A DNA stretch of 64,000 nucleotides from assembly GCA_013289665.1 (NCBI GenBank), contig JABCZN010000015.1, positions 62,001 through 126,000 on the forward strand, given 5' to 3'. A model generated the notes under the pieces. The model was not told where the DNA came from. It searched no databases and saw nothing but the letters and a program-made list of their open reading frames with translations. Shown here one piece after another: positions 24,572-33,250 of this stretch. Each line of letters starts with the position of its first letter. Position 1 is the first letter of the stretch. Source of the stretch: Acidobacteriota bacterium (GTDB lineage Bacteria > Acidobacteriota > Terriglobia > Acidiferrales > UBA7541). The translations under genes and the position numbers were made by a program.

Positions 24572-25249
24572 TTACTGCAATACCGCGGAGGACGATTCGG
24601 ACCGTCCGCTCAAGAAGGGCAAGAAACCGCGGCTGGCGTGAACCAGATGTTCGATTCCATGCAGGCCGCTGCTCTCGCCGGTCTCGACGGAGCCGGCGTG
24701 CCAGGAGAAGGTCATATTAATTCCCGCCAGTTGATCGGAGGGCGGGGTGTGGACGGCCAGAAAGCCGTTGCCGCCAAAAGCGCTAAGGTTGTGCAGCGCA
24801 CCTTGGCCGGGGAGGCCCATGACGAAGTTGGCGGTGGTGACGTCGCTCTCGAAGCCGACGAATTTGACACGGCCGCGCCAGAACGTGGCGAGCGGAAGGC
24901 GGACCTGGTCCACGAACGGCGTGTCGTTGCAGTAGAACGCCGACTCCATCCGCTGGATCGCGCCAGGCGAGGAAGTCCAGAGGGATTTATCGAAGCTATA
25001 GGAATCGAGGCGGGGACGCAGCAAAATGTAACTTTGCTCGCCTCCCGGCATCAAATCTGTGTGAAAGTCATGCGTGCTGGGCACAAGCGCAAAATCCGCC
25101 GTTTCGCGGACCGGGTTGGTATGCAGTAGCAACTGCTTCTGGCCCTGACTCCCCGTTAATTCCTGGGCACACAGCGGCAACAACACGATTGAGCAGGAAA
25201 GTGCGGCAAGCTTTAGCAGCAGCCTGACCGAGATGCCAATTCCGGGCAC
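24572..25249 (-). CDS. Exported protein of unknown function
   Basis: 225 residues from a GTG at 25249 set by AGGAGG five bases upstream; the hydrophobic LLLKLAALSCSIVLLPLCAQ is then a proper signal peptide ending in a Cys that might be lipidated. Mature part: FHTDLMPGGEQSYILLRPRLDSY and HNLSAFGGNGFLAVHTPPSDQL, likely a beta-sandwich. No family recognised. The open frame continues to 25426 but without supporting signals. Confidence 0.68.
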   Translation of the reverse strand: MPGIGISVRLLLKLAALSCSIVLLPLCAQELTGSQGQKQLLLHTNPVRETADFALVPSTHDFHTDLMPGGEQSYILLRPRLDSYSFDKSLWTSSPGAIQRMESAFYCNDTPFVDQVRLPLATFWRGRVKFVGFESDVTTANFVMGLPGQGALHNLSAFGGNGFLAVHTPPSDQLAGINMTFSWHAGSVETGESSGLHGIEHLVHASRGFLPFLSGRSESSSAVLQ

Positions 25250-25465
25250 TCGTTCCTCCTGAATCCGCAGAAACAGCAGATAAAACGCAAGATATCGCAA
25301 TGCATTGCGGGTGTCCAGAACTTCCGGGCAAGAGCCGTCTCTTGCCTCATGAGCGACAAGCCACTTGGCCCGAGGCGTTTTACCGGTCAAACAAGCGGAA
25401 TTTTTGATGTGCGGTTCATGAAACATTTCGCGGATTATTGCGTCTTTATAGAGTGGAGAAGGATT

Positions 25466-25765
25466 ATGTTGCTTTTAGCACTGGAAGACAGAATGAAGTT
25501 GAACGCGAATAAAAAACCGCCGTTGATCGAGGACCTTCGCGAGCACTCGCAAGAGCAGATCGCGGAGCTTCGTTTCTTGTTGGAGACGGGATTGACCGGG
25601 CGTCCAGACCCGCGCCGCCCCGGCTTCTTTGAGCTCGATGGCGTTGCGGATGTGTATTACGTTTTCCGCTATCCCGCCGGACACAAGGTGTTGTTGTTGG
25701 CCGCTTGGCAACGGGAAGTTGATCCGGTGGCTGAGATGGTTGCCTATTCCTGCCCTGCCGCGTAA
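25466..25765 (+). CDS. Small conserved-looking protein of unknown function
   Basis: 99 residues. ATG at 25466 preceded by AAGGATT. Composition is that of a folded cytosolic protein: an N-terminal helix (LIEDLREHSQEQIAELRFLL), then FFELDGVADVYYVFRYPAGHKVLLLAAWQ, alternating strands. A longer frame from 25349 lacks a good start. Divergent from the exported protein to the left and convergent with msrB. I cannot name a family. Confidence 0.62.
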   Translation: MLLLALEDRMKLNANKKPPLIEDLREHSQEQIAELRFLLETGLTGRPDPRRPGFFELDGVADVYYVFRYPAGHKVLLLAAWQREVDPVAEMVAYSCPAA

Positions 25766-25818
25766 GGAAACTCCCCAGCTCCGGCAATTTATAGAGGAAC
25801 TTGCGAACTCACTCAGCG

Positions 25819-26214
25819 CTAGTCCTTGTCGAGGGCAAGAGAAACTGAATTGATGCAATAGCGCAGACCCGTTGGCCCGGGACCATCCTCAAAGACGTGG
25901 CCAAGATGGGCATCGCAGTGGCTGCACTTCACTTCTGTGCGGACCATGCCGTGAGAGTTGTCGGTCTCTTCGTCAACCGCCTGATTTTCAAGAGGAGCGG
26001 TAAAGCTGGGCCAGCCGCAGCCGGAATGGAATTTTGTTTCGGAGCGGAATAGTGGATAGCCGCAACAGACGCACTTGTAGGTGCCGGGAGTGACTGTGGA
26101 TTCGTACTCGCCGGTGAACGGGGGCTCGGTGCCTTTCTGGCGGGTGACATGAAACTGATTCGGGGTGAGCTGCTTTTGCCACTCGCTGTCGGGCTTTTGG
26201 ATTTTTTCGCTCAT
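25819..26214 (-). CDS. msrB: Peptide methionine-(R)-S-oxide reductase
   Basis: 131-residue repair enzyme that reduces methionine-R-sulfoxide in proteins. Seen: zinc-binding CxxC pairs (CVCCG and CSHCD), the substrate motif HSGCGWPSF, and the catalytic RYCINSVSL with the active Cys near the C-terminus. All four zinc ligands are present. No signal peptide, so cytosolic. It is a single-domain protein; msrA is not adjacent. Confidence 0.96.
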   Translation of the reverse strand: MSEKIQKPDSEWQKQLTPNQFHVTRQKGTEPPFTGEYESTVTPGTYKCVCCGYPLFRSETKFHSGCGWPSFTAPLENQAVDEETDNSHGMVRTEVKCSHCDAHLGHVFEDGPGPTGLRYCINSVSLALDKD

Positions 26215-26333
26215 ATATCCTCTTTATACGGTATTAACACAGTCTCCCTGAGTATCAGATTCGGCGCAATGGCTTGACGTTTCACGCTGCCGCCCTAATC
26301 ATAAAAGCACCCCTTCGCCCATGGGGGACTCGT

Positions 26334-26699
26334 ATGCCAGAACAGACCGAGCCCCAATTCGAGGACAAACGTCGTACCCGGCGTGCCAAAATTGTCAAAC
26401 CGTTGCGGGTGCGTCCTTCCGAGCCGCGCGATGAGCATTTTGAAGATCATCCGGTCAGCGTCAATGCTTCAAAAGACGGGATATTCTTCCAGACACGGCG
26501 GAAAGGCTATTACAAAGGCATGAGAGTCTTCGTGACCTTCCCGTTCAGTTCGCAGCACGACCCCATGAATTGCGAATATGTGGCAGAGGTGGTTCGTGTG
26601 GAAGATCTGCCCAATAACCGCTACGGGGTGGCTTTGCATTTGCTGATGACAGTGAACTACAGCGCGGGAGGGCCGCCGGCCACCGGCGGCCGCGCATAG
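26334..26699 (+). CDS. PilZ domain-like protein
   Basis: 121 residues. RRTRRAKIVKPLRVRP supplies the RxxxR-type c-di-GMP binding arginines and VSVNASKDGIFFQT the (D/N)xSxxG motif with Ala in place of Ser/Gly, followed by MRVFVTFPF and VAEVVRVEDLPNNRYGVALHL strands. The domain is therefore PilZ-like, with an altered second motif that may weaken ligand binding. The ATG at 26334 (MPEQTEPQ) is chosen because the domain starts shortly after. It lies upstream of the his leader; an independent transcript is likely. Confidence 0.75.
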   Translation: MPEQTEPQFEDKRRTRRAKIVKPLRVRPSEPRDEHFEDHPVSVNASKDGIFFQTRRKGYYKGMRVFVTFPFSSQHDPMNCEYVAEVVRVEDLPNNRYGVALHLLMTVNYSAGGPPATGGRA

Positions 26700-26775
26700 C
26701 ATTCATTTTTTGAATCCTTCCGCGGCAATCTTCCGATTGACACCTGCCTTTGGATTCCTGTACTTTTCTAGCCAG

Positions 26776-26844
26776 ATGGATTTTCGGGCGCATCGGCACC
26801 ACCTTCATCACGGCCACCGGCCGCGCCCGTGGAGCCCTGCCTAA
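26776..26844 (+). CDS. hisL: Histidine-rich his operon leader peptide
   Basis: A 22-codon frame, ATG to TAA: MDFRAHRHHLHHGHRPRPWS then PA. Six of nine codons from 6 to 14 are histidine (residues 6, 8, 9, 11, 12 and 14). It ends 29 bases before a strong terminator hairpin and 79 bases before hisI. Histidine-starved ribosomes would stall on these codons, as in the enterobacterial hisL system. No strong Shine-Dalgarno is seen. Too short for most gene finders. Confidence 0.85.
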   Translation: MDFRAHRHHLHHGHRPRPWSPA

Positions 26845-26873
26845 AGATTCAGCAACATTCAAGCAGGAAATGC

Positions 26874-26911
26874 CCCGCTGGCGCTGATTGCGCAGCGGGA
26901 TTTTTGTTTTT
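26874..26911 (+). terminator. Intrinsic terminator of the his attenuator
   Basis: Stem of 10 base pairs with a single bulged G: CCCGCT/AGCGGG and GCGC/GCGC around loop TGATT, followed by ATTTTTGTTTTT. A weaker upstream hairpin (CCTGC at 26836-26840 with GCAGG at 26863-26867) sits between the leader stop and the terminator and may take part in the alternative fold. Confidence 0.85.
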
Positions 26912-26923
26912 GGGGAGGTTTTT

Positions 26924-27313
26924 GTGGAACTGGCATTTGAAAAACAAGGCGGGCTGATTCCGGCGATCCTGCAGGATCACGCGACGAAGGAAGTGCTGAT
27001 GCTTGGCTATGTGAATCCACATGCGCTCGCAGAGACATGGAAGAGCGGCGAAGTGCATTTTTTCAGCCGATCGCGCAACCAGCTTTGGAAGAAAGGCGAG
27101 ACGAGCGGGCACGTCTTGCGGTTGAAGCAGGCGCTGGTGGACTGCGATGCGGATGCGCTGCTGCTGCTGGTGGAGCCGGTTGGGCCGGGAGTTTGCCACG
27201 AGGGATACCGGTCCTGTTTTTTTCGCGAGCTCAAAGCGGACGGATATGCGCGAATCATCGCGGAAAAGACCTTTTCGAGCGAACAGGTTTATGGACGACA
27301 GGAGGCAGAATGA
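26924..27313 (+). CDS. hisI: Phosphoribosyl-AMP cyclohydrolase
   Basis: 129 residues; third step of histidine biosynthesis, opening the purine ring of PR-AMP. GTG start at 26924 with GGGGAGG five bases upstream. Motifs: MLGYVN, HFFSRSRNQLWKKGETSGH, VDCDADALLLLVEPVGPGVCH and GYRSCFF, containing the metal-binding Asp and Cys residues. The HisE (PR-ATP pyrophosphatase) domain that often follows is absent. Its stop overlaps the hisG start (ATGA). Confidence 0.95.
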   Translation: MELAFEKQGGLIPAILQDHATKEVLMLGYVNPHALAETWKSGEVHFFSRSRNQLWKKGETSGHVLRLKQALVDCDADALLLLVEPVGPGVCHEGYRSCFFRELKADGYARIIAEKTFSSEQVYGRQEAE

Positions 27314-28182
27314 GCTTGCTGAAACTGGGCATTCCGAAGGGAAGTTTGCAGGAGGCGACGATTGATTTGATGTCGCGCGCGGGATGGAAAATTGCGTTGA
27401 GTTCGCGGAGTTATGTCCCGACGATTGACGATCCGGAGCTCTGCTGCTTGCTGGTGCGAGCGCAGGAGATGGCGCGGTATGTTGCATCGGGCGCGCTGGA
27501 GGCGGGGATCACGGGGCATGACTGGGTGGTGGAAACGCGGGCCGACGTGCTTGAACTTGCCGAGCTTGTTTACGCGAAGCAGCGGCTGGCGCGCGTGAAA
27601 TGGGTGCTGGCGGTGCCGGAAGATTCCCCGATTCAGGAGCCCAAGGATCTGGAAGGCAAAGTGATCGCGACCGAAGTTGTGGGAATTACCGAGAACTATA
27701 TGGCGAGTCGCGGGGTAAAGGCGCGCGTGGAATTTTCCTGGGGGGCCACGGAGGTGAAGGTACCTGAGCTTGCGGATGCGATCGTGGAGGTTACCGAGAC
27801 GGGATCGTCGTTGCGCGCGAACCGGCTGCGGATTTTGGATACGGTGCTCGAATCGGCGACGGTGTTTATTATGAACCGGAAGGCGGCAGCGGATCCGGTG
27901 AAGCGCGAAAAGGCGGAAAACCTGGTGCTGATGCTGCAGGGTGCGATTGCCGCGGCCACACGCGTGGGACTGATGCTGAATGTGCGCCGGGAAAATCTGG
28001 ATGCGGTGCTCGCGGCGCTGCCAGCTTTGAAAAATCCGACGATTTCTTCGCTGAGCGATTCAGATTGGGTGGCGGTGAATACGATTATCGAGGAGTCGGT
28101 GGTGCGGCAGATTCTGCCGCGGTTGAAGGCCGCGAAGGCTCAGGGAATTGTGGAATACCCCTTGAACAAGATTGTGCTTTGA
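27310..28182 (+). CDS. hisG: ATP phosphoribosyltransferase, long form
   Basis: 290 residues; first, feedback-controlled step of the pathway. Starts MSLLKLGIPKGSLQEAT; PRPP-binding region VEVTETGSSLRANRLRIL is present; the C-terminal about 75 residues (ENLVLMLQGAIAA ... ISSLSDSDWVAVNTII) are the regulatory ACT-like HisG_C domain, so no HisZ partner is needed. Overlaps hisI by four bases, and its TGA shares one base with the hisD ATG at 28182. Confidence 0.97.
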   Translation: MSLLKLGIPKGSLQEATIDLMSRAGWKIALSSRSYVPTIDDPELCCLLVRAQEMARYVASGALEAGITGHDWVVETRADVLELAELVYAKQRLARVKWVLAVPEDSPIQEPKDLEGKVIATEVVGITENYMASRGVKARVEFSWGATEVKVPELADAIVEVTETGSSLRANRLRILDTVLESATVFIMNRKAAADPVKREKAENLVLMLQGAIAAATRVGLMLNVRRENLDAVLAALPALKNPTISSLSDSDWVAVNTIIEESVVRQILPRLKAAKAQGIVEYPLNKIVL

Positions 28183-29435
28183 TGCGGATTCTGAAACTTA
28201 CTGCGAAAACAGAAGCGGAGCTGCTGAAGCTTCGGGAGACGCGTGATCGGGAGGCTAACCGCGCTGCTTCGCGGATTGTTTCTGATGTGCAGCGGCGCGG
28301 CGACCGTGCTCTGGAAGATTGGACGAGAAAACTTGACGGCACGGACGTTTCCGGGTCGCGACTTTGGATTTCGAACCAAGAGATGAGGGCCGCGAAGGGC
28401 CGCGTAGACAGACAATTCTTGCGGGCGGTCGAACATGCCGCAAGGAACGTTCGCAAGGTCGCGGAGCAGCAACTTCCCCGCAACTGGAATTTGAACGTTG
28501 AGTCTGGCGTCAGCATTCGGCAAGTCGTGCGACCGCTTGAGTCGATCGGATGCTATATTCCCGGCGGGCGGTTTGCCCTGCTCTCGACGCTGGTGATGAC
28601 CGCGGTGCCGGCGCAGGTGGCGGGCGTGCCACGCATTTTGGTGGTTTGCCCTCATCCGAACGACGCGCTGCTTGCGGCGGCGGATTTGCTGGGCGTCACG
28701 GAGTTTGCGAGGATTGGCGGGGCGCAGGCGATTGCGGCGATGGCCTATGGAACGCGGAAGATTGCGGCGGTTGAGAAAATTTGCGGGCCGGGGAATCGGT
28801 TTGTCACCGCGGCGAAGCAGATTGTGAGCGCGGATTGCGCGATTGATATGCCTGCCGGGCCCACCGAAGCCGTGGTTCTGGCGAACGGCGGCAAGCCGGG
28901 TTGGATTGCCGCGGACCTGCTGGCACAGGGCGAGCACGCGCCGGATGCGGGGAGCTATCTGGTGACGTCTTCAAGCGCGTTCGCACGGAAAGTGCGGCGA
29001 GAGGTGATGGAGCAATTGAAGGAATTGCCCAGGACGAATCCGGCGCACGGTTCCATAGAGAAAACGGGAGCGATTCTCCTTGCGCACTCGCTTGTGCATG
29101 CTTGCGAATTTCTGAACCGGTTTGCGCCGGAACATCTGAGTCTGCCTTCGGATGGAGAAAACCTGCTCATCCGAATCCGCTCTTCGGGAACGATTTTCCT
29201 CGGTCCCCTTTCAGCGCAGCCGTTCGGCGATTATCTGAGCGGCAGCAATCACGTTCTGCCAACGGGTGGGTGGGCGCGCCGGCGTGGCGGACTTTCCGCT
29301 GCGGACTTTGTGAAGTGCATCAGCGTGCAGAAGATCCGGGCGGCAGGCTTCCACAGTTTATGCGATGACACGGAACGGCTTGCGAAGGCGGAAGACCTGG
29401 TGGCGCACGCGCGGGCAGTTGAGGTGCGGAGATGA
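28182..29435 (+). CDS. hisD: Histidinol dehydrogenase
   Basis: 417 residues; the last two oxidations from histidinol to histidine, NAD- and zinc-dependent. Recognised by GCYIPGGRFALLSTLVMTAVPA, the KICGPGNRFVTAAKQ signature, DMPAGPTEAVVLA and the C-terminal zinc/substrate region APEHLSL and GDYLSGSNHVLPTGG. ATG at 28182 directly after the hisG stop. Its stop overlaps the hisC start by four bases. Complete, normal length (about 420-435). Confidence 0.97.
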   Translation: MRILKLTAKTEAELLKLRETRDREANRAASRIVSDVQRRGDRALEDWTRKLDGTDVSGSRLWISNQEMRAAKGRVDRQFLRAVEHAARNVRKVAEQQLPRNWNLNVESGVSIRQVVRPLESIGCYIPGGRFALLSTLVMTAVPAQVAGVPRILVVCPHPNDALLAAADLLGVTEFARIGGAQAIAAMAYGTRKIAAVEKICGPGNRFVTAAKQIVSADCAIDMPAGPTEAVVLANGGKPGWIAADLLAQGEHAPDAGSYLVTSSSAFARKVRREVMEQLKELPRTNPAHGSIEKTGAILLAHSLVHACEFLNRFAPEHLSLPSDGENLLIRIRSSGTIFLGPLSAQPFGDYLSGSNHVLPTGGWARRRGGLSAADFVKCISVQKIRAAGFHSLCDDTERLAKAEDLVAHARAVEVRR

Positions 29436-30487
29436 AGGTTCATTTGCCGGTTCGCAAGGCAATTCTCGGACGCCGGACGTATGAAGCGCCCGCCGAGGGG
29501 CGTTGGGGAAAAATCCGGCTGGATTTTAACGAGAACACAACGGGTTCGAGCGCGGCCGCACTGGCTGCGCTGCGACGGCTGAGCGGCAAAGAGTTGGCGA
29601 TGTATCCGGAATATCAGGCGCCGACGAAGACGCTTGCGCAGTATTTTGGCGTCGAGCCCGCGGAGTTGCTGCTGACCAACGGAGGGGATGACGCCTTGCG
29701 CGTTTTCTTTGACACTTTTGTCGAGCCACGCAGCCACATTCTGATTTGCGAGCCGACGTTCCCGATGTATCGCTACTACGCGGAGATTGCCGGCGCGCGA
29801 GTAGAAACATCCCACTACTCGCCTGAAATGGAGTTTCCGCTGGCGGCTGTCGTCAAGGCTCTCCAAAAGAGGCCGCGCGTTTTCTTTCTTGCGAATCCGA
29901 ACAACCCGACCGGAACCCTGGTTGATAAAACCGCAATCGAGAAAATTCTGCGAGCCGCTTCCCGTACCGCTGTTGTTCTGGATGAAGCGTACGCCGATTT
30001 CGCTGGCGTTACGGGCGTGCCCTGGATTCGCCGCTACCCGAATCTCTTTATCGCCAAGACGTTTTCAAAAGCCGCGGGACTTGCGGGCTTGCGACTGGGA
30101 GCAGTGATTGCGCAGCGCCAGTCTCTCGCCCTGGTGCGACGCGCATTGCCTCCCTTCCCCGTGAACGTAGCGGCACTCTCGGCGAGCGTCGCCGCTGTGC
30201 GCGAACGACGGACAATCGAGCGCTACATTCGCGAAACCAAGCGGTTACGCCAATGGTTCGGTAGAGAACTCAAACGGCGTAACGTCCGCGTGTTCCCGAG
30301 CGCAGGGAATTTTCTGCTTGTTGATTTTGGTGGCGCTGGCCCGGCTTTATTTCGCCGGCTGCTGCGCCGTGGAATCCTGATTCGCGAACGGAGCAAGGAC
30401 CTGGGTCCGGGGTTTGCACGGATCACCATCGGCACTGAAAAAGAGTTGCAAGCCGTTCTGCGGATTCTGGATCGCCGCGGCAGGTGA
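29432..30487 (+). CDS. hisC: Histidinol-phosphate aminotransferase
   Basis: 351 residues, PLP-dependent fold type I. Seen: LDFNENTTGSS, NGGDDALRVFFDTF, FFLANPNNPTG, VVLDEAYADF and the Schiff-base lysine in FIAKTFSKAAGLAGLRLG (about Lys 212). Transfers the amino group from glutamate to imidazole-acetol phosphate. Start ATG at 29432 overlaps the hisD stop (ATGA). The following gene hisB starts four bases after its stop. Confidence 0.95.
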   Translation: MKVHLPVRKAILGRRTYEAPAEGRWGKIRLDFNENTTGSSAAALAALRRLSGKELAMYPEYQAPTKTLAQYFGVEPAELLLTNGGDDALRVFFDTFVEPRSHILICEPTFPMYRYYAEIAGARVETSHYSPEMEFPLAAVVKALQKRPRVFFLANPNNPTGTLVDKTAIEKILRAASRTAVVLDEAYADFAGVTGVPWIRRYPNLFIAKTFSKAAGLAGLRLGAVIAQRQSLALVRRALPPFPVNVAALSASVAAVRERRTIERYIRETKRLRQWFGRELKRRNVRVFPSAGNFLLVDFGGAGPALFRRLLRRGILIRERSKDLGPGFARITIGTEKELQAVLRILDRRGR

Positions 30488-30491
30488 GTTC

Positions 30492-31082
30492 ATGGCTCGC
30501 AGAGCGACAATTCGGCGCCGGACCAGCGAAACGGAAATTGCGTTGTGGATGAATCTTGACGGCCGCGGCAAGGCGGACGTTTCGACGGGGATTCCTTTCC
30601 TCGATCACATGCTGGACCTTGTTGCGCGGCATGGCGGATTGGATCTGAAGCTCAAAGCCACGGGCGATCTGGACGTCGATCAGCACCATACCGTCGAAGA
30701 CGTGGGCATTGCGCTTGGAGAAGCGCTTGTTTCCGCCTTGGGCGACAAGCGGGGGATTAATCGGGCGGGATATTTTTTGATGCCGATGGACGAGACGCTG
30801 GCGGTGGCGGCGATTGATTTTGGCGGGCGGCCGCATTGCGTGATGAAGGCGCGGTTTTCCGCGGCGCGGGTTGGAGAGTTTCAGACGGAACTTGTCGAGG
30901 ATTTTTTCCAGGGGTTTGCGCAAGCGGCGCGGGCCAACGTTCATTTGCGGGTGTTGTATGGGCGCTCGACGCATCACCAGGTGGAGGCGCTGTTTAAAGC
31001 GTTCGCGCGGGCGTTGCGATTCGCGGTTTCGCGGGATCGGCGATTGCGCAAAGTCCTGCCCAGTACGAAGGAACTTTTGTGA
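30492..31082 (+). CDS. hisB: Imidazoleglycerol-phosphate dehydratase, monofunctional
   Basis: 196 residues; dehydrates IGP to imidazole-acetol phosphate. The metal-binding histidine repeats are clear: FLDHMLDLVARHGG and DQHHTVEDVGIALGEAL near the N-terminal half, and STHHQVEALFKAFARAL in the second half. The HAD-type histidinol-phosphatase domain of proteobacterial HisB is absent, so histidinol-phosphate phosphatase must be encoded elsewhere. ATG at 30492. Overlaps hisH by four bases. Confidence 0.96.
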   Translation: MARRATIRRRTSETEIALWMNLDGRGKADVSTGIPFLDHMLDLVARHGGLDLKLKATGDLDVDQHHTVEDVGIALGEALVSALGDKRGINRAGYFLMPMDETLAVAAIDFGGRPHCVMKARFSAARVGEFQTELVEDFFQGFAQAARANVHLRVLYGRSTHHQVEALFKAFARALRFAVSRDRRLRKVLPSTKELL

Positions 31083-31684
31083 AGGTTACGCTGATTGATT
31101 ATGGCGCTGGCAACGTGCCGTCTGTGGAGCGGGCGTTCGGGCGCCTGGGTGCGCAAGTGGAGACCACGAATCGTGCGGAGCGAATCGCGGAGGCCAGGTG
31201 CCTGGTGCTCCCTGGCGTCGGGCATTGTGCCGCGCTGATTGCCGCGCTCGATGCGCGCTGCTTGCGGCAGCCATTGCTTCGCGCCATTGGCCGGGGAGCG
31301 GCGTATCTCGGTATTTGCCTGGGCTTGCAAGCGCTGTATGAATCGAGCGAAGAAGCGCCAACCCTCAAAGGCCTTGGCCTGCTCGCTGGGCGCGTCACGC
31401 GACTTCCTGAAAACGTGAAACTTCCGCACATGGGCTGGAACACGCTGAAAACCGTTCGGGCGACGCGGCTGCTCGATTCCGTTCCTTCTGGCGCATATTT
31501 CTATTTTGCGCATTCCTTTGCCGCGTCTGCGGCGGGCGAAGAAAGCGCGGCCGTCTCCGAACATGGCCGCGAATTCATTGCCGTGCTCGAAAAACAAAAT
31601 ATTTGTGCGGTGCAATTTCACCCGGAGAAAAGCGGTCCGCCTGGAGAGCAAGTGCTGCGGAATTTTCTGCGAGCGGCGGCATGA
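31079..31684 (+). CDS. hisH: Imidazole glycerol phosphate synthase glutaminase subunit
   Basis: 201 residues; class-I glutaminase that feeds ammonia to HisF. GTG start at 31079 (MKVTLIDYGAGNVPSVERAF). Catalytic Cys in YLGICLGLQALYESSEE and the His-x-Glu pair in AVQFHPEKSG; oxyanion region LPGVGH. The stop overlaps the hisF ATG (ATGA), matching a heterodimeric complex made in equal amounts. Confidence 0.95.
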   Translation: MKVTLIDYGAGNVPSVERAFGRLGAQVETTNRAERIAEARCLVLPGVGHCAALIAALDARCLRQPLLRAIGRGAAYLGICLGLQALYESSEEAPTLKGLGLLAGRVTRLPENVKLPHMGWNTLKTVRATRLLDSVPSGAYFYFAHSFAASAAGEESAAVSEHGREFIAVLEKQNICAVQFHPEKSGPPGEQVLRNFLRAAA

Positions 31685-32445
31685 GCCTGGCGCGCCGCAT
31701 TATCGCCTGCCTGGATACGGACGGGGCGCGGGTCGTCAAAGGGGTGCATTTTGAGGGTTTGCGCGACGCGGGCGACCCGGTGGAACTTGCGGCGCGCTAC
31801 AACGCGGAGGGCGCTGATGAACTGGTGGTGCTCGACATTGCCGCCGCGCGCGACAACCGGCCTACGTTTCTCGAGACGATTCGCCGGGTTGCCGAACAGT
31901 TGGCAATCCCGTTGACTGCTGGCGGCGGGATCCGGTCGCTCGAGGCGGCACGCGCGGTGGTGCGAGCAGGCGCGGACAAAATTGCGGTGAACACGGCTGC
32001 CGTTGAGCGGCCAGAACTGCTCGGCGAACTTTCAGCTGAATTTGGCGCGCAGGCGGTGGTACTGGCGATTGATGCGAAGCGTGAAGGCGCTGATTGGCAA
32101 GTGCGGATTCGCGGCGGGCGTCAGGCGACATCGCTCGTCGCTCGAGAGTGGGCGCTGCACGGCGCAGAATCGGGTGCGGGGGAAATTTTGCTGACTTCGG
32201 TGGATCGCGACGGGACGCAATCGGGATTCGATACCGAATTGACGTGGGCGATCAGCAAAGCAGTTTCCGTGCCGGTGATTGCCTCGGGCGGGGCGAAGGT
32301 GCCGGTGCATTTTCTCGAAGTGTTCACGCGCGGGGCGGCGGACGCGGCTCTGGCGGCGTCGATTTTCCATGATCAGGTGCAGTCGATCCGGGCGCTCAAG
32401 GAATTCTTGCGGAGCAGTGGCATTGAGGTCCGCTTGCCGTGCTGA
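31681..32445 (+). CDS. hisF: Imidazole glycerol phosphate synthase cyclase subunit
   Basis: 254 residues, (beta/alpha)8 barrel. RIIACLD holds the first catalytic Asp; GLRDAGDPVELAARY, LVVLDIAAARD, TAGGGIRSLEAA and VLAIDAKREG (second catalytic Asp) follow. Start ATG at 31681 fused to the hisH stop. Most bacterial operons place hisA before hisF; here hisF comes first. The TGA overlaps the GTG of hisA by seven bases. Confidence 0.95.
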   Translation: MSLARRIIACLDTDGARVVKGVHFEGLRDAGDPVELAARYNAEGADELVVLDIAAARDNRPTFLETIRRVAEQLAIPLTAGGGIRSLEAARAVVRAGADKIAVNTAAVERPELLGELSAEFGAQAVVLAIDAKREGADWQVRIRGGRQATSLVAREWALHGAESGAGEILLTSVDRDGTQSGFDTELTWAISKAVSVPVIASGGAKVPVHFLEVFTRGAADAALAASIFHDQVQSIRALKEFLRSSGIEVRLPC

Positions 32446-33128
32446 TTCCGTGCATTGATCTGCAGGGCGGACAAGCGGTGCAGTTGGTTCACGGCAGGCG
32501 CCGCGAGCTGGCCGTCAGCGATGTTTTCGGATTGCTCCAGAAATTTGGGCATCACGAGTGGTTGCACGTGATTGATCTGGACGCGGCGATGGGCAAGGGA
32601 GGCAACCGTCGCCTGGCCGGCGAGATTTGCGTGCGCGCCAGCCAAGAGCATGGCATGAAGGTGCGCGTCGGCGGAGGGATCCGGACCGTCCGCGCGGCCG
32701 AACACTTGATCCGCCTGGGGGTCGAGCAAATCATCATTGGCAGTGCGGCTCTGCGCAATGGCCGCCCCAATCGGGCCTTTCTCGGGAGGCTTCGGGACCG
32801 CGTGAAGAAAAAGCACGTGCTGATTGCGCTGGACGCGGCGATGGGGAGGATCGTGGTCGACGGGTGGCGCACTTCCCTGCGGATTTCGCCAGGCGAGGTG
32901 ATGGCCGCTCTGGAACCCTTTTGCGGCGGTTTTCTGTGCACGGACGTGGACCGCGAGGGGACAATGAGCGGGGTGAATCTGGAATGGTTTCGCGATTTGC
33001 GGGCGGCGACGAAACTACCGATCGTTGCGGCCGGGGGAATTTCTTCGCGGCGGGAAATTCGGGCGCTCGAAAAGCTCGGCATGGATGCGGCGGTCGGAAT
33101 GGCGCTGTACAAGAACCGCGTGCGGTAA
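32439..33128 (+). CDS. hisA: ProFAR isomerase
   Basis: 229 residues, (beta/alpha)8 barrel that isomerises the ribosyl moiety of ProFAR. LIPCIDLQGGQAVQLVHG (catalytic Asp 7), VRVGGGIRTVRAAEHLI, LIALDAAMGRIVVDGWR (second catalytic Asp) and LCTDVDREGTMSG. GTG start at 32439 overlapping the end of hisF. It is the last gene of the operon; a short perfect hairpin (GGCAGC/GCTGCC, 33164-33178) follows but without a T-tract. Fairly short compared with usual HisA (240). Confidence 0.93.
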   Translation: MLIPCIDLQGGQAVQLVHGRRRELAVSDVFGLLQKFGHHEWLHVIDLDAAMGKGGNRRLAGEICVRASQEHGMKVRVGGGIRTVRAAEHLIRLGVEQIIIGSAALRNGRPNRAFLGRLRDRVKKKHVLIALDAAMGRIVVDGWRTSLRISPGEVMAALEPFCGGFLCTDVDREGTMSGVNLEWFRDLRAATKLPIVAAGGISSRREIRALEKLGMDAAVGMALYKNRVR

Positions 33129-33250
33129 GCCGAATCCTTCATGACGGCGCGGATCGAAAAAGCGGCAGCTTCGCTGCCCGCCCACCTGCCGCGGCGGGCG
33201 ACCCTGCGTGATACTTTTCCTGCCGCTCCGCTTGCAGTAGGATACTTGGA

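Noticed and set aside
33164..33178. Terminator after hisA
   Set aside because: The GGCAGC/GCTGCC hairpin is perfect but has no T-tract.
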